Positions 27,333 through 32,551 of a DNA stretch of 32,551 nucleotides are shown piece by piece. Source of the DNA: Vulcanimicrobiia bacterium (GTDB lineage Bacteria > Vulcanimicrobiota > Vulcanimicrobiia > Vulcanimicrobiales > Vulcanimicrobiaceae); NCBI GenBank assembly GCA_024281075.1, contig JAMXLK010000105.1, forward strand, positions 1 to 32,551. Reading direction: 5' to 3'. Made by a program: the position numbers and the translations under genes. The notes beneath the pieces were generated by a model. That model made no database searches and was not told the DNA's origin. It saw nothing but the letters and a program-made list of their open reading frames with translations. Position 1 is the stretch's first letter. Each line of letters begins with the position of its first letter.

Positions 27333-28267
27333 ATTTCGTCGAAGTTCTCAGAGGTATCGGAAATCTCGCGGCGGTGATGGCGCTGGCCGGCGCGGTCGCG
27401 TACGTCGGCGATCGCGTCGGGCATCAAGTCGGTCGCCGGCGTTTGAGCCTTTTTGGAATTCGTCCGCGTTACACATCGACGATCGTCGCCATTGCGACCG
27501 GAATGATCATCGCGCTGGTCGTTTCCCTGGCCGCCATCTTTGCCTCCGAAGAAGTGAAGACGGCCTTCTTCAAGTTGACGTCGATCAACCAACAGATCGG
27601 CGAGCTCCAGGCGCGGCAGCGCGATCTCGAGGCCAAAGTCAATAACGGCCGGCTGGTCCTTCCGGTCGATTCGTTGATGGTTCCGTTCTACCGCGTCATT
27701 CCCAAGTCGGCCTCACAGTCACAGAGGCTCTCGACGATCCGCGATTATTATTACTTTGCGGTGAAATACGTGAACGGTACCTACCCTCGGCTTGGGTTGC
27801 GGCCGTACGCGATACCGGCTGACGCGGAGAAGAAGCTGCATGGCGTCGCAAACGACCTGACGACCGCGGCCGAAGTCTCGCAAGCGAACGTTATGCTGAC
27901 CGTTACGTCGGATCAGAATCTCTTCGAGAACGATCAAATCCACTTTGCGATCAACGTCACGCAGGACGTGCGCTACTTTCAGAAGGGGCAAGTGATCGCG
28001 CAAGTCGTCATTCCGGGCCGGAGCGGAGCGAGCATCAACATCGCGCTGATTCAGCTCGAAAACTACGTCTCGTTGACGGCTCGCCGCCTGCGCTTGCCGG
28101 CGTTTCTCTCAAACGTTCAGCCGATTCAGCTCATCCCCGACGCGAAGCAGATGCAGGAAAGACTCGGCAAGCCGGGGACGTACGTGCTGACCGCCTTCGC
28201 GGCCGACGATTTCTATCCGCACGTCGGCGGCATTCCAATCGTCATCGTGCTGACGGCGGCGCCGTGA
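27329..28267 (+). CDS. DUF3084-like membrane protein (probable TTG start 27329)
   Basis: AYVGDRVGHQVGRRRLSLFGIRPRYTSTIVAIATGMIIALV, two N-terminal TM segments then coiled coil; adjacent to RuvC-like gene. Confidence 0.7.
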   Translation: MNFVEVLRGIGNLAAVMALAGAVAYVGDRVGHQVGRRRLSLFGIRPRYTSTIVAIATGMIIALVVSLAAIFASEEVKTAFFKLTSINQQIGELQARQRDLEAKVNNGRLVLPVDSLMVPFYRVIPKSASQSQRLSTIRDYYYFAVKYVNGTYPRLGLRPYAIPADAEKKLHGVANDLTTAAEVSQANVMLTVTSDQNLFENDQIHFAINVTQDVRYFQKGQVIAQVVIPGRSGASINIALIQLENYVSLTARRLRLPAFLSNVQPIQLIPDAKQMQERLGKPGTYVLTAFAADDFYPHVGGIPIVIVLTAAP

Positions 28268-28683
28268 CGCCGGCGGCCGTCATCGGGGTCGACCCCGGAC
28301 GGTCTAAAGCGGGATACGCCCTGGTCGAAATGTCCGGCGCCGTCGTTACGGCCGGCATCGAACCGGTCGAGCGCTTGCCCGTTCGTATCGCCGGCCTTAT
28401 GACGCTGCGACGCGTTACCGCCATCGCGCTCGGCAGAGGCACCAACGCGCGTGCGGTCCGCATTGCCTTGAGTTCCCTCCCGCTGCCGGTACATCTCGTC
28501 GACGAGTACGAGACCAGCCGCGCGGCGCGGGCGCTCTACTTTCGCGAACATCCACCCCGCGGATGGCGCCGGCTCGTGCCGACCGGATTACAGGTCCCCT
28601 CACGGCCCATCGACGATTATGCTGCTATCTTGATTGCACGGCGGTATCTCGCAAGGGGAGCAGAGACTCAATCTCCAAGCTAA
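28264..28683 (+). CDS. RuvC/YqgF-like RNase H-fold protein
   Basis: VIGVDPGRSKAGYALVE N-terminal beta hairpin with catalytic-type Asp and C-terminal IDDYAAILIARRYL. Confidence 0.65.
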   Translation: MTPAAVIGVDPGRSKAGYALVEMSGAVVTAGIEPVERLPVRIAGLMTLRRVTAIALGRGTNARAVRIALSSLPLPVHLVDEYETSRAARALYFREHPPRGWRRLVPTGLQVPSRPIDDYAAILIARRYLARGAETQSPS

Positions 28684-28753
28684 CTACCCCGCCGAGGGCG
28701 CGCTGTACGGCCGCCCGAGTCTGCGGGCGCATACGTCATTGAGCGGAGGTCAC

Positions 28754-29845
28754 GTGCGTCGGTTCGTCGGCGTGGCGGCAGGAATAGCGTTAGTGTGGAC
28801 GCTCGGCTGGGGCGTGGCGCTCTCTTCGACGCTGCCTGCGCACGAACGGTTCGACATGGGCTCGCAGCTGATGCTTCGCCTCTTCGGTGAAACGTCAGAT
28901 GCGCGCGCGTCGTTTGCAGCGGCGCACGGCGACCGCGCGAGCGAGTCGCCTCTGCGGGAGCTCGCTCTGGCCGTACCCTCGACCACGAGCAAACATACGG
29001 CGTCCGGCGGCGCGGCAAACTTTGCCGACGATCGGCTGGCGTTGCGTGATCTTGCAACGCAAGATGCCGACGCGTTTCCCGGTGCAGCGACGATCGATGC
29101 CGGCCCGAGCGCCGTTCATTTTACCGTGCCGGCCGCCTCGACGGACGACGGCCTGACGCTCGTACCGCCAAGCTCGCACTACACCGCAGCGTACCAGCCG
29201 GTGCCGCCGCTTCCCGCGATCTCGCCCGGGCCGGGCACGCTCGCATTCGCACCGCCGCAAATCAGCGCTTTGAACGCGACACCTGCGACCGCACAAGTAG
29301 GGGCGATCCGCTTCCAGACGCAGAGCGAAACGAACGTCTCTCCGCCGCAGTCCGGACTGCAAGATTCGGCGTACGCCGCCGGCGCAAACTTCGACGTTCG
29401 CGCCGGAAAGCGCAACGTCAGCGTCAATCTTTCGAGCGAGTACGAGCATGTCGGGCGTAACGAGTCCGACACGTTCTCGGTAGCTCCGCTCAGCAGCGCA
29501 TCCTCGTGGCAGCTCCCCGGCTCCGGCGCACCCTTATTGGTTCCGAACTACGCCGATATGAGCAGGCTCTCGGTGGGCGCGGGTGTTTCGGTTCCGGTGG
29601 TGCGCGGCCTGACGTTGAACTTGAACTATGACGCGCAACATTTGTACGGCGGCTACGGTCTGCCCGGACTGCTGAATCTCGATACGGTCAACAATACGTA
29701 TGGCGGGAATCTGACGTTCACGATTCCGCGCATTTCCAGTTCGCTTTCCATCGGTGCGTATCAAGACCGATTCCTAGACGGCGTGCAGCCGATCAACGGA
29801 CAGACGCAGACGCGCGAGGACGTTAACTTTACCGTCAAGTTCTAA
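28754..29845 (+). CDS. Hypothetical secreted protein, possible outer-membrane beta-barrel C-terminus (start GTG 28754)
   Basis: GGAGG at 28745-28749 before GTG; N-terminal hydrophobic segment; Pro/Ala-rich middle; C-terminal alternating strands ending in ...REDVNFTVKF (terminal Phe). Confidence 0.55.
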   Translation: MRRFVGVAAGIALVWTLGWGVALSSTLPAHERFDMGSQLMLRLFGETSDARASFAAAHGDRASESPLRELALAVPSTTSKHTASGGAANFADDRLALRDLATQDADAFPGAATIDAGPSAVHFTVPAASTDDGLTLVPPSSHYTAAYQPVPPLPAISPGPGTLAFAPPQISALNATPATAQVGAIRFQTQSETNVSPPQSGLQDSAYAAGANFDVRAGKRNVSVNLSSEYEHVGRNESDTFSVAPLSSASSWQLPGSGAPLLVPNYADMSRLSVGAGVSVPVVRGLTLNLNYDAQHLYGGYGLPGLLNLDTVNNTYGGNLTFTIPRISSSLSIGAYQDRFLDGVQPINGQTQTREDVNFTVKF

Positions 29846-29846
29846 C

Positions 29847-30719
29847 TTGCCGGCCAGGCGATTCACACTCTTCCGCATCGCTCTCACCGCGACGGCCGCC
29901 TTCGTCCTCATCGCCCTGGCGGCCATACAACTCGCGTCCGACTCGTTGAACACCACGGCTGCGGCGCCCGCGACGCTGCCGCGACTCGTACCGCGGGAGT
30001 TTGGACTCACCGTTTACCGTCTGCTCGACCGCGTTGCACCCGCCGCGTACGTTGAAGCGACGCTCGCGCAGCAGGCGCTCGCGCGCGGCGACGCGGATGC
30101 GGCAGAACGTTACGCGGTGCGGTTACCGGCATCGCCGGTGCGCGACGAGCTGCTGGCGCGTGCGGCGCTGCTGCGCGGTCAGACTCTGCTCGCGGCAGAA
30201 TATTTTCTCGCAGCTCCCGACCCGGCGGCAGTCGGCGCCGAAGCAGAGCGCCGCGCACTGCAGAATCCGGCAGCAGGCTATGCGCTTGAAACGCTGTTGC
30301 GCGATCGGCTCGCGCGCAGCGAAACGCATCCCGACGCCGTCGCCGAAGCAACCTGGAAGATGGGGCTTCTTGCCAATCGCGAGGCGTGGCGGCAGATTCC
30401 GGGCAGCCCGGCGCAGCGCGGCTGGCTGCAGCGCGCCGACGGCGATTTCGGGAGCGCGGCGAGCCTCGCGCCGCTCTCAGAGCGCTACGTCATGGAAGCA
30501 GCAAATCAAGCCGACCTGCTGGGCGATCGCGCGCGCGCACAGCGGCTCTTCGCGCACGCGAGTGAGATCGATCCCAACAGCGCCGACGCCATCGCGGGAC
30601 TCGGCGTCGTCGCATGGCAGAGCGGCGACCGAAGCGGCGCGGCCGCATATTTGCGACGCGCACGCACGATCGATCCGCACGCATTGATGGTCCGCGCTCT
30701 GGAACGCGATCTACGGTGA
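29847..30719 (+). CDS. TPR-like repeat protein with N-terminal membrane anchor
   Basis: N-terminal hydrophobic segment; ALARGDADAAERYA, AQRLFAHASEIDPNSADAIAGLGVVAWQSGDRSGAAAYLRRARTIDP. Confidence 0.65.
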   Translation: MPARRFTLFRIALTATAAFVLIALAAIQLASDSLNTTAAAPATLPRLVPREFGLTVYRLLDRVAPAAYVEATLAQQALARGDADAAERYAVRLPASPVRDELLARAALLRGQTLLAAEYFLAAPDPAAVGAEAERRALQNPAAGYALETLLRDRLARSETHPDAVAEATWKMGLLANREAWRQIPGSPAQRGWLQRADGDFGSAASLAPLSERYVMEAANQADLLGDRARAQRLFAHASEIDPNSADAIAGLGVVAWQSGDRSGAAAYLRRARTIDPHALMVRALERDLR

Positions 30720-31738
30720 AGGTTGCGCTCGACGCGCAACTAACGGTCGGCACCGCCACGGGAATCGGAGAGTACGTCAGCGGTTTAAGCGACGCGCTGC
30801 GTCAACGCGGGCTGGACGTTGCAGCGCTCTGCGAGCCACGCCTCGATCCGTGGCGATTCGATCGCCGGCTCGTTTGGGATCAGCTCGTTCTTCCGCGGCG
30901 CGCTCGGGCAGCGCGCGCGCAGATCCTTCATTGCGCGGCCGGAACGATGCCGCTCAACGCCGGGATGCCGGTCGTCGTTACGGTCCACGATCTCGCGTGG
31001 CATGCCGTGCAATCCCACGCACCGACGTACGCGCGTTACTATTTTGGAAATTTTTCGCTGCGGCGCTACCCCAGCGCGGCGCACGTCGTCGCCGACTCGC
31101 ATTTTTCGCGTGACGAACTCCTGCGTTTGTGTTCGAGCCTCGATCCGCGACGGGTCGACGTCGTCTATCCCGGAGTCGCTTCCGAGTTCTTGACGCTCGC
31201 GCGTTCCGGCGGCGATGGGCGCACGATTCTTGCGGTCGGTACGATCGAACGCCGCAAAAATTTGGAAGTGCTCGTTCGGGCGCTCGCCGGTCTGCCCGAT
31301 GCACGTCTCATTGCGGTAGGACCGCAGACGCCGTATGCACGCGAATGTGCCGAACTCGCCGCACGACTGAACGTCGCGTCGCGCTTCGAGATGCGCGGCT
31401 ACGTTTCGCGTGACGAGCTCGTAGGGCTCTACCGTGCCTGCGCCGTCGCCGCCGTGCCGTCGCGTTACGAAGGCTTCGGATACGCCGCGGCGCAGGCGCT
31501 TTGCGCCGGCGTCCCCTGCGTCGTGTCGAATAAAAGCTCGCTGCCCGAAGTCGCGGGAGGCGATGCGCGCGTGGTGGACGCCGACGACCCTACCGCGTGG
31601 ATTTCGGCGCTTGGCGCTGCGCTGCGCGGAGCCGACGATGCGCGCGCGGCGCGCGTTCGTGACGCTTCGGTCGCCCGGTTCTCGTGGAATTCGAGCGCCG
31701 CGCAGATGGAACGGATCTACGCTTCAGTAAATCGGTGA
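30716..31738 (+). CDS. Family 1 (GT4-type) glycosyltransferase (start GTG 30716)
   Basis: TATGIGEYVSGLSDAL; VTVHDLAW; ILAVGTIERRKNLEVLVRAL; VPSRYEGFGYAAAQALCAGVPCVVSNKSSLPEVAGGDARVVD. Confidence 0.92.
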   Translation: MKVALDAQLTVGTATGIGEYVSGLSDALRQRGLDVAALCEPRLDPWRFDRRLVWDQLVLPRRARAARAQILHCAAGTMPLNAGMPVVVTVHDLAWHAVQSHAPTYARYYFGNFSLRRYPSAAHVVADSHFSRDELLRLCSSLDPRRVDVVYPGVASEFLTLARSGGDGRTILAVGTIERRKNLEVLVRALAGLPDARLIAVGPQTPYARECAELAARLNVASRFEMRGYVSRDELVGLYRACAVAAVPSRYEGFGYAAAQALCAGVPCVVSNKSSLPEVAGGDARVVDADDPTAWISALGAALRGADDARAARVRDASVARFSWNSSAAQMERIYASVNR

Positions 31739-32551
31739 GCCGGGAGCGCCGGGCGAAACGCTTCCGTCGTCGGGCGCGAAGACGAGGCGCAACGGAAGGC
31801 TCGAACCTGCCTCGGGCATCGTAACGATGGTTACGCGCACGAATCCGTGAGCCGGAACGACGTACTGGCGAACTTTATAGCGGGAGTAGGGTGGAGTTTG
31901 GTGCGACTGCACGAGCACTCCGTCGATTAAATACGTGCCCGTGGCGCGTCCGCCGCGTGGATTCTCGTAGATGGCGATCGCCTGCGGCGAGCCCATCGGG
32001 TTCTGTACGTCGACGACAAAGGATTGCAGCACGCCGTAATCGCCGGCGAGGGCTTGACCTTGGAGATGGTTCGGTAAGGGAATCTGGCCGACGGGAAGCT
32101 CGAGATACTCACCGTTGACTTTCCATTGCGTCGCGAAATGGAACTCGGCGATTGGGTAGATGCCGCGCGCGTGCAAATGCGTTCCTTCGAGCAGGCCCGA
32201 TCCCGCGACGGCGGAGTCGGGAGTCTCGTCGGCATTCTGTGCGAAGAGCGTGAGGTGAACGTTCGCACCCGAGAGCACTCGCAGCTGTAACAAATTGCAG
32301 ACGACGTTCCCGGCGGGCAGATCCTGTGTGACGATCTGCGTCGTGCTGCTGCCGGGAAGCGTCAAAAGACGTCCTTGATTTTGGACGACGTTGACGAGAA
32401 ATCGCTTGGTGGCGACGTGACCGACCTCCATCTCGTTCGGTGACGGGCCGCCGCGGCCGCTGATGAATTGAACGATCGCGGGCTCGCGAGAGGCGTTCTC
32501 AGCTCGCAGCACGATCCGCCGATTCGGCTGACCCGGCGGATTGTAATGGAA
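31724..32551 (-). CDS. Hypothetical protein, 5' end truncated by window edge
   Basis: Minus-strand frame open from the stop at 31724 to the window end; translation upstream of the track Met continues FHYNPPGQPNRRI with no stop, so the real start is probably outside. Confidence 0.6.
   Translation of the reverse strand, partial: FHYNPPGQPNRRIVLRAENASREPAIVQFISGRGGPSPNEMEVGHVATKRFLVNVVQNQGRLLTLPGSSTTQIVTQDLPAGNVVCNLLQLRVLSGANVHLTLFAQNADETPDSAVAGSGLLEGTHLHARGIYPIAEFHFATQWKVNGEYLELPVGQIPLPNHLQGQALAGDYGVLQSFVVDVQNPMGSPQAIAIYENPRGGRATGTYLIDGVLVQSHQTPPYSRYKVRQYVVPAHGFVRVTIVTMPEAGSSLPLRLVFAPDDGSVSPGAPGSPIY

Noticed and set aside
1-32551. CRISPR array, rRNA/tRNA genes, prophage or toxin-antitoxin locus
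   Set aside because: No regularly spaced direct repeats, no recognisable RNA gene, and no integrase, transposase, capsid or TA-like ORFs seen on either strand.

Overview
The window reads as a near-origin segment of a diderm (LPS-type) bacterial chromosome. It opens with a DnaA-box-containing putative oriC flank, followed by the replication block dnaA-dnaN-recF-DUF721/dciA-like-gyrB. This runs directly, on the same strand, into a roughly 21-kb outer-membrane biogenesis block: tamB, bamA, three skp/ompH-family genes carrying four Skp-like domains, lpxD, lpxC, fabZ, lpxA, an lpxB-like gene, a calcineurin-like phosphoesterase, a second lpxB-related gene, an O-antigen-ligase-like gene, an lptC-like gene, lptB and lptF/G. 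After that come a DUF3084-like gene, a RuvC/YqgF-like gene, a putative outer-membrane barrel, a TPR-like protein, a family-1 glycosyltransferase, and a convergent minus-strand hypothetical that runs off the window end. The most interesting non-coding items are: (i) a 162-bp palindromic, TA-flanked MITE-like element between the third skp gene and lpxD, which by my reading preserves the upstream stop codon; (ii) a strongly structured 170-nt intergenic region between gyrB and tamB (possible structured RNA); (iii) a REPIN-like inverted pair of palindromes between lptB and lptF; and (iv) a perfect 17-bp tandem duplication abutting bamA. I found no CRISPR array, rRNA, tRNA, transposase or phage gene. 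Gene layout is suggestive of a lineage such as Eremiobacterota/WPS-2, but that is an unverified guess. I did not identify a clearly novel multi-gene system; the coding content is mostly recognisable housekeeping and envelope genes.
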